In this document: positions 20,404 to 29,940 of the stretch, piece by piece
Numbering within the stretch: the stretch's first letter is position 1
Layout: every line of letters begins with the position of its first letter
Assembly: GCF_005938655.1 (NCBI RefSeq)
Contig: NZ_VCQT01000030.1
Span: 18,061-82,060, forward strand
Reading direction: 5' to 3'
DNA from: Alloalcanivorax gelatiniphagus
GTDB lineage: Bacteria > Pseudomonadota > Gammaproteobacteria > Pseudomonadales > Alcanivoracaceae
Length of the DNA: 64,000 nucleotides
Translations under genes and position numbers: made by a program
Notes under the pieces: generated by a model
What the model was told of the DNA's origin: nothing
What the model saw: the letters and a program-made list of their open reading frames with translations, nothing else
Databases searched by the model: none

Positions 20404-21405
20404 TCAGCCGGCGGCGCGGCACTCTTCCAGCAAGGCCGCCGCCAACTCCTCCACCGGCAGCACCCGGGACCGGTGGGCGCCGGTGCCGGCCCACAGGCTT
20501 TTCCATTCCGCCCCGGCGGCCTTGCGCAGCGGCGCCGTTAGCCGGTGCTGATCCGGATACGGGGCAATCTCACGGGGCGCCCGCTCATCCATCCAGGCAT
20601 TGGCCAGGCCCCGGGCGTAGCGCCCGGACACCGCGGCGGTCATCACCGTGGCATCCGGGCCGGCGGCGGCCAGGGCTTGCCGCCAGGCCGGCGCGGTACC
20701 CGCCTCCGGGCAACTCAAAAAGGCGGTACCGAGCTGGGCGGCGGCGGCGCCCAGCCCCAGCACCCGGGCCATGTCGGCACCGTCCATCAGCCCACCGGCG
20801 GCGATCAGCGGCCGATCCAGATCACCACAGGCTTCCAGCAAGGCCGCCAGCGGCTGGCCAGCGCCCCGTGTTTCCACGCTACCCCGGTGGCCGCCGGCTT
20901 CCTCACCCTGCAGCACGATGGCATCAACGCCATCCTCCGCCTGGTCACGGGCTTCCGCCCGGTTGGTGGCGGTGCCGATCAGGGCGATGCCCCGGGCCCG
21001 GCAGGCGTCCCGGCGGGCCTTGTCCAGGCGACCGAAGGTGAAGCTGAAGAACGCCGGGCGGGCCTCCAGCATGGCGTCGAACTGCTCGTCGAAGCCTGGC
21101 AGTTCCGCGAAGCTGTCCGGCAGGTCCACGCCGGCGGCGTCATAGCACGGCGCCAGGGCTTCCCGGGCGGCGCGCCATTGGGCCTCGGTGGCGCCCGGTT
21201 CGCCGGGGATGAACAGATTCACCGCCAAGGCCTCGGCGCCGCCCTGGCGGGCCGCCGTCACCGCCGCTTCCAGGGCGGTGCCGCTCAGGTAGCCGGCGCC
21301 GATGGACGCCAGAGCCCCGGCGCGGGCGGCGCCCACGGTCAGTTCGGTGGTGTTGATGCCGCCGGCCATGGGGGCCTGGATCAGCGTGAAGTCGTGGAAA
21401 GGCAT
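20404..21405 (-). CDS. nitronate monooxygenase (NPD family)
   Basis: A 333-residue FMN-dependent TIM-barrel protein of the 2-nitropropane dioxygenase family, which oxidises toxic alkyl nitronates. N-terminal QAPMAGG, the flavin/active-site loop LQGEEAGGHRGS and the phosphate-binding IAAGGLMDG are diagnostic. I chose the ATG at 21403-21405 (MPFHDFTLIQAPM), preceded by an AGGAG site. An upstream in-frame extension of 87 codons is REP sequence translated as alanine/proline repeats and should not be annotated. REP clusters flank the gene on both sides. Confidence 0.85.
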   Translation of the reverse strand: MPFHDFTLIQAPMAGGINTTELTVGAARAGALASIGAGYLSGTALEAAVTAARQGGAEALAVNLFIPGEPGATEAQWRAAREALAPCYDAAGVDLPDSFAELPGFDEQFDAMLEARPAFFSFTFGRLDKARRDACRARGIALIGTATNRAEARDQAEDGVDAIVLQGEEAGGHRGSVETRGAGQPLAALLEACGDLDRPLIAAGGLMDGADMARVLGLGAAAAQLGTAFLSCPEAGTAPAWRQALAAAGPDATVMTAAVSGRYARGLANAWMDERAPREIAPYPDQHRLTAPLRKAAGAEWKSLWAGTGAHRSRVLPVEELAAALLEECRAAG

Positions 21406-21508
21406 GGCGGGGCTCCTGTGGTCCGTTAGGGGGATTCTAGGGAGGCCCGTTGATGACGGGAAATGATGATCCGTGATGTTCGGTATCACTCGGGGGGATA
21501 GAGGGGGG

Positions 21509-21701
21509 ATCGCGGCTGAAGCGGGGTGCCGCCCAGCCGCTCCTACCGGGGCTGCTGGGGTTGGGACGCTTGGGGGGATCGCGGCTGAAGCCGCTCCTAG
21601 CGGGGCTGCTGACGTTGGGACGCTTGGGGGGATCGCGGCTGAAGCCGCTCCTACAAGGGGATCCATAGCCCCCCCTCTGTAGGAGCGGCTTCAGCCGCGA
21701 T
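21509..21701. repeat. cluster of four REPs upstream of nitronate monooxygenase
   Basis: A reverse long-loop copy (21509-21546), two reverse standard copies (21578-21600 and 21632-21654) and a forward copy (21679-21701). The linkers share GGGGCTGCTG...TTGGGACGCTTGGGGGG, so the unit was duplicated locally with periods of 69 and 54 bp. The cluster lies in the gap between the monooxygenase start and the 3' end of the next gene, so it probably lies on the upstream transcript's 3' end. Confidence 0.9.
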
Positions 21702-21706
21702 AAGCG

Positions 21707-22816
21707 TCAGCCCAGATCGGCAAGCGGGTGGGCGTCAGCGGGATTACGGAAAAAGCCGTCGATATACTCGGCGCTGACCTCATCCACGGACCGGTGGCGG
21801 AAGCGCGGGCTGCCGTCCTTGTCGATCAGCAGCGCGCGCACGCCCTCGCGGAAATCCGGGTGCAGGCAGCACTGCACCGCCACGCACCATTCCATGCGGA
21901 ACACTTCCGCCAGGGACAGATAGCGGGCCCGGTGCAGCTGCTCCCACACCAGGTGCATGGTTTGCGGGCAGCCGGCGGCCAGGGTTTTGCGCGCCTTGTC
22001 CAGCCAGGCGTCGCACTGCTTGTGGTCCAGAATACGGGCCACCACTTCGCCCACGGAGCCGCCGTCGCAAAGCTGCTCAATGGTGTCCCGGTGGGCGCTC
22101 ACCGGCGCCTCCAGCCCGGTGGGCGCCGCCGACAGCTCGCGCAGGCGGCCGTGCAGCAGCTCCCGGTTGGCGTCGCCGTCGTCCTGGTAGCGGCCCCGGG
22201 CCAGGGCTTCCAGCACCTGCTCCGCGTCGGCTTCCATGAAGCGGTCCGCCAGCCCCAGGTCCAGCGCGTCCCGGGCGTTCAGGTGCACGCCGGTGAGGCC
22301 CAGGAACAGGCCGGTGCGGCCGGGCAGCCGGTTCAGGAACCAGCTGGCGCCCACGTCCGGGAACAGGCCGATGGTGATCTCCGGCATGGCCAGCCGGCTG
22401 CGCGGCGTCACCAGCCGGAACTGGCTGCCCTGCATCAGGCCCATGCCGCCGCCCATCACCACGCCGTCGGCCCAGCAGATCACCGGGGTGCGCGAAGTGT
22501 GCAGGCGGTAGTCCAGGCGGTATTCCTCGGCGAAGTACTGCTCCGCCTCAGGGTTGCCGGTGTGGCCGGCGTGCTTGACGGTGGCGCGGTACAGGGCCAC
22601 CACGTCGCCGCCGGCGCTGAACGCCTTGCCGCCGGCGCCTTCCAGCCAGATCGCCACCACCTCATCGCGGGCCTGCCAGGCGGCCACTCGGGCGTCCAGG
22701 GCCTGGATCATCTCCAGGCCCAGGGCGTTCAGGGAGCGGGGGGCGTTAAGGGTGGCGCGGCCGATGACACGGCCGCACTCGGTGTTGATTTCGTCGAACA
22801 GGACGGTATCGGTCAT
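21707..22816 (-). CDS. enoyl-CoA hydratase/isomerase, 3-hydroxyisobutyryl-CoA hydrolase-like
   Basis: A 369-residue crotonase-superfamily protein of the ECH_2 (HIBCH-type) subgroup. The oxyanion-hole regions KAFSAGGDVVALY and WADGVVMGGGMGLMQGS and the downstream MPEITIGLFPDVGASWFL match 3-hydroxyisobutyryl-CoA hydrolases of valine breakdown, and the length is that of HIBCH rather than simple enoyl-CoA hydratases (about 260). Substrate is inferred from the family; other acyl-CoA hydrolase activity is possible. It lies 21 bp downstream of ung in the same direction. Confidence 0.82.
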   Translation of the reverse strand: MTDTVLFDEINTECGRVIGRATLNAPRSLNALGLEMIQALDARVAAWQARDEVVAIWLEGAGGKAFSAGGDVVALYRATVKHAGHTGNPEAEQYFAEEYRLDYRLHTSRTPVICWADGVVMGGGMGLMQGSQFRLVTPRSRLAMPEITIGLFPDVGASWFLNRLPGRTGLFLGLTGVHLNARDALDLGLADRFMEADAEQVLEALARGRYQDDGDANRELLHGRLRELSAAPTGLEAPVSAHRDTIEQLCDGGSVGEVVARILDHKQCDAWLDKARKTLAAGCPQTMHLVWEQLHRARYLSLAEVFRMEWCVAVQCCLHPDFREGVRALLIDKDGSPRFRHRSVDEVSAEYIDGFFRNPADAHPLADLG

Positions 22817-22837
22817 GCCGGGAAAAATCCTTATCTG

Positions 22838-23536
22838 TCAGTTCAGGGACCAGTCGATGGGGTCCTTGCCCTGCTGAAGCAGGTATTGGTTGGCGCGGGA
22901 AAAATGCCCGCAGCCGAAGAACCCCCGGTAAGCGGACAGGGGCGAAGGGTGCGGCGCGGTCAGCACGCAGTGGCGCTGGCGGTCGATCAGCTTGCCTTTT
23001 TTCTGGGCGGAGCTGCCCCACAGCATGAACACCACGCCCTCACGCTCGCGGTTGATATGCTCGATGGCCTGGTCGGTGAAGCGCTCCCAGCCTTGCCCCT
23101 GGTGGGAAGCGGCCTGGCCGGCGCGCACGGTGAGCACCGCGTTGAGCAGCAGCACGCCCTGTTTGGCCCAGGCGTCCAGGTTGCCGTGGTCCGGCGCCGG
23201 GATGCCCAGGTCGCGCTCGATTTCCTTGAAAATATTGACCAGCGACGGCGGCACCCGCACACCGGGCTGCACGGAAAAGCTCAGCCCGTGGGCCTGGTTG
23301 GGCCCGTGGTAGGGATCCTGGCCGAGGATCACCACCTTGACCTGGTCGAAGGGCGTTTCGTTGAAGGCGCGGAAGATGTCCGGCCCGGGCGGATAGAGGG
23401 TTTCCCCGGCCTGCTTCTCCTGGCGCAGGAATTCCTTCAGCTGGCCCATGTAGGGCTGCGCGAACTGGTCGCCCAGCACCCGCTTCCAGCCCGCTTCAAG
23501 CTGAACGTCGGCTTGCGGTTCGGTCTGCTCACTCAT
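22838..23536 (-). CDS. ung: uracil-DNA glycosylase
   Basis: A 232-residue family 1 enzyme that removes uracil from DNA in base-excision repair. The catalytic water-activating D74 lies in [18 protein letters not shown] and H196 in HPSPLS. The C-terminal [11 protein letters not shown] completes the fold. Its start overlaps the stop of the TetR-family gene by 8 nt, so the two are probably cotranscribed, although a functional link is not obvious. Confidence 0.96.
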   Translation of the reverse strand: MSEQTEPQADVQLEAGWKRVLGDQFAQPYMGQLKEFLRQEKQAGETLYPPGPDIFRAFNETPFDQVKVVILGQDPYHGPNQAHGLSFSVQPGVRVPPSLVNIFKEIERDLGIPAPDHGNLDAWAKQGVLLLNAVLTVRAGQAASHQGQGWERFTDQAIEHINREREGVVFMLWGSSAQKKGKLIDRQRHCVLTAPHPSPLSAYRGFFGCGHFSRANQYLLQQGKDPIDWSLN

Positions 23537-24182
23537 TGGGAACCAGCTTCTCCAGCAGATGCCGCATGCGCGGTTTGACGGTGTCCTCGCCGGCCAGCTC
23601 CGGGTGGGTAAGCAACCGCACCTCCAGAGCCATGATGCGGGCGTTGATCACTTCCGCGTCCATTTCCGGGGTGGGCGACCCCACCGCCCGGCAGGCGTCC
23701 ACCAGCAGCAGCGCCATTTCCTTGAGATAGAGATCCGCCAGCCCGCGCAGGCGCGGGTCCAGGATCGCTTCCTGCAGAAACGCCTGCTCCGCCACCAGGT
23801 GATCGCGGCGGTTGTGCAGTTCATCCAGGATAAAGGCGGTGGTGGCGCTGGCCAGTGCTTCGATCAGTTGCTCCCGGTCGGCGCCGCCGCGCTGGAACTG
23901 TTCGATCAGCGCGAACGCCTGGTCGCGGAACGGACGGATCACGTTTTCCAGCGCCCGTTCGGCGAACAGGGTAAAGGCATCCGCGATCAGGTCGGAGATG
24001 TCCTTGAAGTAATAGGTGGTGGCGGAAAGGGGCACGTCCGCCTCGCGGGCCACGGCCCGGTGACGCACCGCGCGAATGCCGTCGGTGACAATGATGCTGA
24101 GAGCCGCGTCGAGAATCGCCTGACGGCGTTGTTCACTGCCCGCGCGGCGGGCCTGGCGGCCCTGGTAACGGATTGCTGTCAT
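23529..24182 (-). CDS. TetR/AcrR-family transcriptional regulator
   Basis: A 217-residue repressor-type protein. The N-terminal helix-turn-helix is clear ([36 protein letters not shown]). The C-terminal ligand domain is helical with no diagnostic motif, so neither ligand nor targets can be named. It precedes ung and the acyl-CoA hydrolase-like gene in a likely transcript, so control of acyl-CoA metabolism is one possibility. No convincing palindromic operator was seen in the 79-bp gap toward lysS. Confidence 0.85.
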   Translation of the reverse strand: MTAIRYQGRQARRAGSEQRRQAILDAALSIIVTDGIRAVRHRAVAREADVPLSATTYYFKDISDLIADAFTLFAERALENVIRPFRDQAFALIEQFQRGGADREQLIEALASATTAFILDELHNRRDHLVAEQAFLQEAILDPRLRGLADLYLKEMALLLVDACRAVGSPTPEMDAEVINARIMALEVRLLTHPELAGEDTVKPRMRHLLEKLVPNE

Positions 24183-24261
24183 GGGTCCGTCTGCTTTTTT
24201 ATGGCGTCATCGCTAGCCTAACAGGCGCCGCCGGCAAGCGGGAGTGGCGGCGCCGTATGGG

Positions 24262-25773
24262 TCAGGTGCGTGGACGCATGTGCGGAAACAGAATCACGTC
24301 CTTGATGGTGGGCGAATCGGTGAACAGCATCACCAGCCGATCGATGCCGATGCCTTCGCCGGCGGTGGGCGGCAGACCGTGTTCCAGCGCGGTGATGTAG
24401 TCCTCATCGTAGAACATGGCTTCGTCGTCGCCGGCTTCCTTCTCGGCCACCTGGGCGCGGAAACGTTCCGCCTGGTCCTCGGCGTCGTTGAGCTCGGAGA
24501 AACCATTGGCGATCTCGCGGCCACCGACGAAGAACTCAAAGCGCTCGGTGACGAACGGGTCGTCGTCCTTGCGCCGCGCCAGCGGCGAGACTTCCGTGGG
24601 ATAGTCGGTGATAAAGGTCGGTTCCTGCAGCCGGTGCTCGGCGGTTTTCTCGAAGATTTCGATCTGCACCTTGCCCAGGCCCCAGCCGTCCTTGAGCGGA
24701 ATATCCAGCCCCTCGGCGATGCGCCGGGCACCCTGCTCGTCCGCCAGGTCGCTGGCCTGGATGTCCGGGTTGTACTCGAGGATGGCGTCGAACACCGAGA
24801 GCCGGCGGAACGGCTTGCCGAAATCATAGGTCACGGTGTCCGCCTCGCCGTCGGCGCCGGGCACGGTGTTGCGCACCAGGGTATCGCCCAGCACGTCCCG
24901 GGCCAGGGTACGCAGCATGTCCTCGGTGAGGTCCATCAGGTCCCGGTAATCCGCGTAGGCCTGGTAGAACTCGAGCATGGTGAATTCCGGATTGTGCCGG
25001 GTGCTCAGGCCTTCGTTGCGGAAGTTACGGTTGATCTCGAACACCTTCTCGAAACCGCCCACCACCAGCCGCTTCAGGTACAGTTCCGGCGCGATGCGCA
25101 GGTACATGTCCATGTCCAGGCTGTTGTGGTGGGTGACGAACGGCCGCGCGCTGGCGCCGCCGGGGATCACCTGCAGCATCGGCGTTTCCGCTTCGATGAA
25201 GTCGTGGGCCACCAGATAGTTGCGGATGCCGGCGACGATCCTGGAGCGGATCTTGAAGGTCTCGCGGCTGTCCTCGTTGACGATCAGGTCCACGTAGCGC
25301 TGGCGGTAACGGGACTCGGTGTCGGTGAGGCCCTTGTGTTTTTCCGGCAGCGGGCGCAGCGATTTGGTGAGCAGCAGGTACTCGTCCATCATCACGTACA
25401 GGTCGCCCTTGCCGGACTTGCACAGCTTGCCGCGCACGCCGATCACGTCGCCCAGGTCCCAGTGCTTGACCGCTTTCTGCACGTCCTTGTTGGCGTACAC
25501 CTGAATGCGCCCGGACATGTCCTGCAGCACCTTGAAGGCCTTGCGGTCGAGCATCAGGCGGCCGGCCACGGCCACCTGGATGTCTTTCGCTTCCAGTTCT
25601 TCCTTGTCCAGCTCGCCGTAGCGCGCCTGCAGTTCGGCGGCCAGGCTGTCGCGGCGGAAGTGATTGGGGAACGCCTCGCCGGCGTCGCGCCATTCCGCCA
25701 GTTTGGCCCGGCGTTCAGCGATCAGGCGGTTTTCGTCGGCGGCGTCGTGTTGCTTGCTGTGTTCGTCGGCCAT
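24262..25773 (-). CDS. lysS: lysyl-tRNA synthetase (class II)
   Basis: A 503-residue homodimeric class II synthetase. The N-terminal OB fold for anticodon binding spans roughly 60-170. Motif 2 is around [18 protein letters not shown], and motif 3 is [26 protein letters not shown] at the C-terminus. I chose the ATG at 25771-25773, four nucleotides after the prfB stop; a GTG five codons upstream overlaps prfB and is less likely. The prfB-lysS pairing is conserved across gammaproteobacteria. Confidence 0.95.
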   Translation of the reverse strand: MADEHSKQHDAADENRLIAERRAKLAEWRDAGEAFPNHFRRDSLAAELQARYGELDKEELEAKDIQVAVAGRLMLDRKAFKVLQDMSGRIQVYANKDVQKAVKHWDLGDVIGVRGKLCKSGKGDLYVMMDEYLLLTKSLRPLPEKHKGLTDTESRYRQRYVDLIVNEDSRETFKIRSRIVAGIRNYLVAHDFIEAETPMLQVIPGGASARPFVTHHNSLDMDMYLRIAPELYLKRLVVGGFEKVFEINRNFRNEGLSTRHNPEFTMLEFYQAYADYRDLMDLTEDMLRTLARDVLGDTLVRNTVPGADGEADTVTYDFGKPFRRLSVFDAILEYNPDIQASDLADEQGARRIAEGLDIPLKDGWGLGKVQIEIFEKTAEHRLQEPTFITDYPTEVSPLARRKDDDPFVTERFEFFVGGREIANGFSELNDAEDQAERFRAQVAEKEAGDDEAMFYDEDYITALEHGLPPTAGEGIGIDRLVMLFTDSPTIKDVILFPHMRPRT

Positions 25774-25777
25774 TCTC

Positions 25778-26897
25778 TTAGAGTCCACTTTTCAGGGAGG
25801 CTTCGATGAATCGGTCCAGGTCGCCATCCAATACCTGCTGGGTGTTATGGCTTTCCACCCCGGTGCGCAGGTCCTTGATGCGGCCATCGTCGAGCACGTA
25901 GGAGCGGATCTGGCTGCCCCAGCCGATGTCGGCCTTGGCGTTTTCCTGGGCCTGCTTCTCGGCGTTGCGCTTCTGGATTTCCAGTTCGTAGAGCTTGGCC
26001 TGCATCATCTTGGTGGCCTTGTCCCGGTTCTGGTGCTGGCTGCGCTCGGACTGGCACTGGGTCACCACGATGTGCTCCTGGCCGTTGTCCGGATCGGTAA
26101 AGGTATAGGTCAGCCGCACCGCGGAGTCGGTCCGGTTCACGTGCTGACCACCGGCGCCGGAGGCCCGGTAGGTGTCGGTGCGCAGCTTGCCGGGATCGAT
26201 CTCGATGTCGATGTCGTCGTCCACTTCCGGAGCCACGAACACCGAACTGAACGAGGTGTGGCGGCGGCCGCCGGAATCGAACGGGCTCTTGCGCACCAGG
26301 CGGTGCACGCCGGTTTCGGTGCGCAGCCAGCCGTAGGCGTAGGCGCCTTCGAAACGCACGGTGGCGGACTTGATGCCGGCCACGTCGCCGTCGGAGGCTT
26401 CCACCAGCTCGGTTTTGAAACCGTGGGCCTCGCCCCAGCGCAGGTACATGCGCAGCAGCATTTCCGCCCAATCCTGGGCCTCGGTGCCGCCGGAGCCGGC
26501 CTGGATGTCCAGGTAGGCGTTGGAGGTGTCCATCTCGCCGGAGAACATGCGGCGGAATTCCAGGTCCGCCACCATCCGTTCCAGGCGGTCGAGATCCGCT
26601 TCCACTTCCGTGACGGTGGCTTCGTCGTCTTCCTCCACCGCCAGTTCCAACAGGTCCCGGGTGTCACCCACGCCCTGGTCGGCGTCGCGCAGGGTGGTCA
26701 CCACGCCTTCCAGCTGCGAGCGCTCCTTGCCCAGGGCCTGGGCCCGCTCGGGCTCGTTCCAGACGTCCGGCAGGGCCAGTTCGCGCTCTACTTCGACCAG
26801 TCGCTCACTCTTCTGGTCGTAGTCAAAGATACCCCCTCAGCGCTTCGATGCGCTCGGCCAGGTCGGTGAGGTGGGTTCTTAGCGGGTTTACTTCCAT
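25778..26897 (-). CDS. prfB: peptide chain release factor 2, with programmed +1 frameshift
   Basis: RF2 of about 372 residues recognising UGA and UAA. The GGQ peptidyl-hydrolysis motif is in [17 protein letters not shown]. The stop-recognition tripeptide SPF lies in [12 protein letters not shown]. The gene is in two frames: 24 codons from the ATG at 26895-26897 lead to an in-frame TGA at 26823-26825, and the rest is in the +1 frame. The slip site CTT TGA C is at 26822-26828, preceded by the SD-like AGGGGG at 26832-26837. Low RF2 favours the shift and so restores RF2. A conventional caller would start the gene too late at an internal codon. Confidence 0.95.
26822..26840 (-). promoter_or_regulatory. 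prfB programmed +1 frameshift site
   Basis: Read leftward, AGGGGGTATCTTTGAC carries an internal Shine-Dalgarno-like element three nucleotides before CTT, an in-frame TGA (codon 25) and the C that weakens termination. This is the canonical bacterial RF2 autoregulatory arrangement. Confidence 0.95.
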
Positions 26898-26921
26898 AAT
26901 GGCTCTCTGTTGAAACAGGTC

Positions 26922-27206
26922 TCAGTCGATCAACTCGTAGACGTGGAACGCCTCGGGTTTCAGGGCGTCCAGGGTGGTGCCCAGGTACACCGCGTTGTCG
27001 GGAATACCGCTGCCGGTGGTGAACACCTTGAAGCGGCGTACTTCCTTGGGCGTGTCGATGACGGTGTCCGCGTCCACCTCCACCCACATGTAAATCACGC
27101 GCTCCTGCTGGATGAAATCCACGCGAAGCACTTCACCCTCTTCCGGCAAACGGATTTCCTGCACCTCGGTGCCGATCTCCAACCGGTGTTTATGAATTGT
27201 TTTCAT
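26922..27206 (-). CDS. small DUF7352-like protein of unknown function
   Basis: A 94-residue soluble protein without signal or membrane segment. The pattern (MKTIHKHRLEI...VQEIRLPEEGEVLRVDFIQQERVIYMWVEVD...FKVFTTGSGIPDNAVYLGTTL...FHVYELID) resembles the small DUF7352 family found mostly in phage and environmental genomes. No catalytic motif is visible. It lies 24 bp upstream of prfB, in the same direction, and downstream of maeB. Function cannot be assigned. Confidence 0.6.
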   Translation of the reverse strand: MKTIHKHRLEIGTEVQEIRLPEEGEVLRVDFIQQERVIYMWVEVDADTVIDTPKEVRRFKVFTTGSGIPDNAVYLGTTLDALKPEAFHVYELID

Positions 27207-27267
27207 GCGGTCCCTCCGTCAGGGATAACCAGGCGCGGGCGGCGATAGCCACCGGCGCATTCCGGGG

Positions 27268-27388
27268 CCCGGCCTTGTGGGCCGGGAAAGGCGATACGGG
27301 TAATGCGCGCCAGCCGGCGCAAGGCGCAATCCTATCAGGTCCCCGGGGGGCTGGCACCAGCCCGGCGCGCCATCGCCGGCGCGCCGGG
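27268..27388. other. intergenic GC hairpins after maeB
   Basis: The 196-bp gap between maeB and the DUF7352-like gene holds two strong stems. One has an 11-bp perfect stem with a 6-nt loop (27361-27371 paired with 27378-27388), the other a 7-bp stem (27268-27274 with 27280-27286). Neither has a U-run, so they are RNA-stabilising or rho-assisted 3' structures rather than clear intrinsic terminators. Confidence 0.5.
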
Positions 27389-27402
27389 CAACGGAGCACG
27401 GT

Positions 27403-29697
27403 TCAGGCGCGCTGTTCCAGATTGGCGCGCAGCACGGTCAGGGCCGCCATGTTGACGATCCGCCGCACCGTGGCACTGGCGGTGAGGATGGTGACCGGCG
27501 CCTTCACGCCGAGCAGGAAGGGCCCGATGGCCACATTGCTGCCGGCGGCGGTCTTAAGCAGGTTGTAGGCGATGTTGCCGGAATCGCCGTTGGGGCATAC
27601 CAGCAGGTTGGCGGAGCCCTGCAGGGTGGAGTCCGGCAGAATCTCCTTGCGGATCGACGCCTCCAGGGCGGCATCGCCGTGCATCTCGCCGTCCACTTCC
27701 AGCTCCGGCGCCCACTCGCGGATCAGAGCCAGGGCGCGGCGCATCTTCTCGCTGGCCTGGCAGCGCTCGGAACCGAAATTGGAGCGCGACAGCAGCGCCG
27801 CCTTGGGCTCCAGGTTCAGGCGCCGCATTTCCTCGGCGGCGGCGATGGTGAACTCGGCGATCTGCTCGGCGCTGGGGTCCTCGTTGACGTGGGTGTCCAC
27901 CACCGCCAGGGTGCGCTCCGGCAGCAGCAGCACGTTCATGGCCGCGTAGGTGCGCGCCTCCGGCTTCAGGCCGATCACCTGGTCCACGAAATTAAGATGC
28001 TCGGCGAACCGGCCCACGGTGCCGCACACCATGCCGTCCGCCTCGCCCAGCTGCACCATCATGGCGCCGATCAGGGTCATGCGGCGGCGCATCTCGGTAC
28101 GCGCCACTTCCTTGGTGACGCCGTGGCGGCCACGCATTTCCCAGTAGGCGTTCCAGTACCGGTGGAAGCGGTCGTCCTGCTCCGGATTGGTGACCTCCAC
28201 GTCCTCGCCCAGCTTCAGGCGCAGGCCGTAGCGTTCGATGCGCGTGGCCAGCACTTCCGGCCGGCCCACCAGAATCGGGAACGCCAGCCCTTCGTCCACC
28301 ACCACCTGGACGGCGCGCAGCACGCGCTCTTCCTCGCCCTCGGTGAACACGATGCGGGCCTTGCCGCCGTCACGCACCAGCGCCTTGGCGGCGGAGAACA
28401 GCGGCTTCATAAAGGCGCCGGAGTGGTACACGAACTGCTTGAGCTGCTCGGCGTAGGCGTCCAGGTCGGCGATCGGCCGGGTGGCCACGCCGTCGTCCAT
28501 GGCCGCCTTGGCCACCGCCGGGGCGATGCGCACGATCAGGCGCGGATCGAACGGTTTGGGAATCAGATACTCCGCACCGAAACTCAGGTCATAGGTGCCG
28601 TAGGCGGCGGCCACCACTTCGTTCTGTTCTTCCTGGGCCAGGCCGGCGATGGCGTACACCGCCGCCTTTTCCATCTCCCGGGTGATGGTGGTGGCGCCGG
28701 CGTCCAGCGCCCCCCGGAAGATGTACGGGAAGCACAGCACGTTGTTGACCTGGTTGGGGTAGTCGGAGCGCCCGGTGGCCATGATCAGATCGTCGCGCAC
28801 CGCCTTGGCGTCCTCCGGCAGAATCTCCGGGTTCGGGTTGGCCAGCGCCAGAATCAGCGGGCGCGACGCCATGCGCTGCACCATGTCCGGCTTGAGCACG
28901 CCGCCGGCGGACAGACCCAGGAACACATCGGCGCCGTCGATCACCTCACCCAGGGTGCGGGCGTCGGTGGCCTGGGCGAAGCGTTCCTTGTCCGGGTCCA
29001 TCAGTTCCTTGCGGCCCTGGTAGACCACGCCCTCGATGTCGGTGACCCAGATGTTTTCCAGGGGCAGGCCCAGGTCCACCATCAGATCCAGGCAGGCCAG
29101 CGCCGCCGCGCCGGCGCCGGACGCCACCACCTTGACCTGGTCGATGGGTTTGCCGGCCACCTTGAGACCGTTGATGAAAGCGGCGCTCACCGTGATGGCG
29201 GTGCCGTGCTGGTCATCGTGAAACACCGGAATGCCCATGCGTTGGCGCAGCTTGCGCTCGACGATAAAGCACTCCGGCGCCTTGATGTCTTCCAGGTTGA
29301 TACCGCCGAAGGTGGGCTCCAGGGCGGCGATGATGTCCACCAGCTTGTCCGGGTCGCTCTCGTTGATCTCGATGTCGAACACGTCCAGGCCGGCGAACTT
29401 CTTGAACAGCACCGCCTTGCCTTCCATCACCGGCTTGGAGGCCAGCGCGCCGATGTTGCCCAGCCCCAGCACCGCGCTGCCGTTGGTGATCACCGCCACC
29501 AGATTGCCGCGCCCGGTATAGCGCACCGCGTTCTTGGGATCGTCGACGATTTCCTCACAGGCCCAGGCCACCCCCGGCGAATAGGCCAGGGCCAGATCGT
29601 TCTGGTTGGTCAGCGGTTTGGTGGGAACGATGGCGGTTTTGCCGGGGACGGGAAATTCGTGGTAATCGAGCGCAGCGCGGCGGCTGTCGGTGGCCAA
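27403..29697 (-). CDS. maeB: NADP-dependent malic enzyme MaeB (malic enzyme-phosphotransacetylase fusion)
   Basis: A 764-residue fusion. Residues about 1-430 are malic enzyme converting malate to pyruvate and CO2 with NADPH formation ([35 protein letters not shown](P)-binding [16 protein letters not shown]). The C-terminal half is phosphotransacetylase-like ([17 protein letters not shown]) and is usually a regulatory acetyl-CoA-sensing domain. No ATG fits. The TTG at 29695-29697 (reading [15 protein letters not shown]) has an AAGGAG seven nucleotides upstream and is the best start. An upstream in-frame ATG would add 30 residues with no family similarity. Confidence 0.93.
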   Translation of the reverse strand: MATDSRRAALDYHEFPVPGKTAIVPTKPLTNQNDLALAYSPGVAWACEEIVDDPKNAVRYTGRGNLVAVITNGSAVLGLGNIGALASKPVMEGKAVLFKKFAGLDVFDIEINESDPDKLVDIIAALEPTFGGINLEDIKAPECFIVERKLRQRMGIPVFHDDQHGTAITVSAAFINGLKVAGKPIDQVKVVASGAGAAALACLDLMVDLGLPLENIWVTDIEGVVYQGRKELMDPDKERFAQATDARTLGEVIDGADVFLGLSAGGVLKPDMVQRMASRPLILALANPNPEILPEDAKAVRDDLIMATGRSDYPNQVNNVLCFPYIFRGALDAGATTITREMEKAAVYAIAGLAQEEQNEVVAAAYGTYDLSFGAEYLIPKPFDPRLIVRIAPAVAKAAMDDGVATRPIADLDAYAEQLKQFVYHSGAFMKPLFSAAKALVRDGGKARIVFTEGEEERVLRAVQVVVDEGLAFPILVGRPEVLATRIERYGLRLKLGEDVEVTNPEQDDRFHRYWNAYWEMRGRHGVTKEVARTEMRRRMTLIGAMMVQLGEADGMVCGTVGRFAEHLNFVDQVIGLKPEARTYAAMNVLLLPERTLAVVDTHVNEDPSAEQIAEFTIAAAEEMRRLNLEPKAALLSRSNFGSERCQASEKMRRALALIREWAPELEVDGEMHGDAALEASIRKEILPDSTLQGSANLLVCPNGDSGNIAYNLLKTAAGSNVAIGPFLLGVKAPVTILTASATVRRIVNMAALTVLRANLEQRA

Positions 29698-29821
29698 GGT
29701 GGGTCTCCTTCGGGATCGGGTGTGTACGTTGTTAAGTGACTGCTTACCAGTGTACTGCGACCACGCCAAGCCCGCACCACCCAACATGTTTTGTCACAAC
29801 TCCCCCCGCATCGGGGTCACA

Positions 29822-29836
29822 TCGGGGTCGGACCAC
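29822..29836 (+). repeat. left 15-bp inverted repeat of the RAYT unit
   Basis: TCGGGGTCGGACCAC is an exact reverse complement of 30746-30760 on the other side of the RAYT gene, giving a bounded unit of about 939 bp. A partial copy (ATCGGGGTC) lies just before it at 29810-29819. The core GGTCGGACC is shared with palindromes at 54531 and 54568. Confidence 0.7.
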
Positions 29837-29888
29837 GGCAACCCATTGATCCTGGATGTCTTTTTTTGTGAAACAGGGCTCAGCCAGG

Positions 29889-29932
29889 CCTTATTGCATG
29901 GTTTTTACTGTCCAAAAAACCATGCAATAAGG
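29889..29932 (+). promoter_or_regulatory. 18-bp perfect hairpin overlapping the RAYT ribosome-binding site
   Basis: Arms 29889-29906 and 29915-29932 pair perfectly over 18 bp with an 8-nt loop. The AAGG that ends the right arm is the first part of the AAGGAGG Shine-Dalgarno (29929-29935), eight bases before the ATG at 29941. In RNA the stem would mask half of the SD and could limit transposase translation; as DNA it could be a binding site for the transposase. Confidence 0.6.
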
Positions 29933-29940
29933 AGGAAAGG

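Noticed and set aside
20404..21666. N-terminal extension of the nitronate monooxygenase
   Set aside because: It is translated REP sequence (repeated AASAAIPPS-type peptide), and a good ribosome-binding site precedes the internal ATG.
20197..21701. Regularly spaced repeats resembling a CRISPR array
   Set aside because: The repeats are palindromic REPs in mixed orientation with near-identical linkers, not direct repeats with unique spacers; no cas genes.
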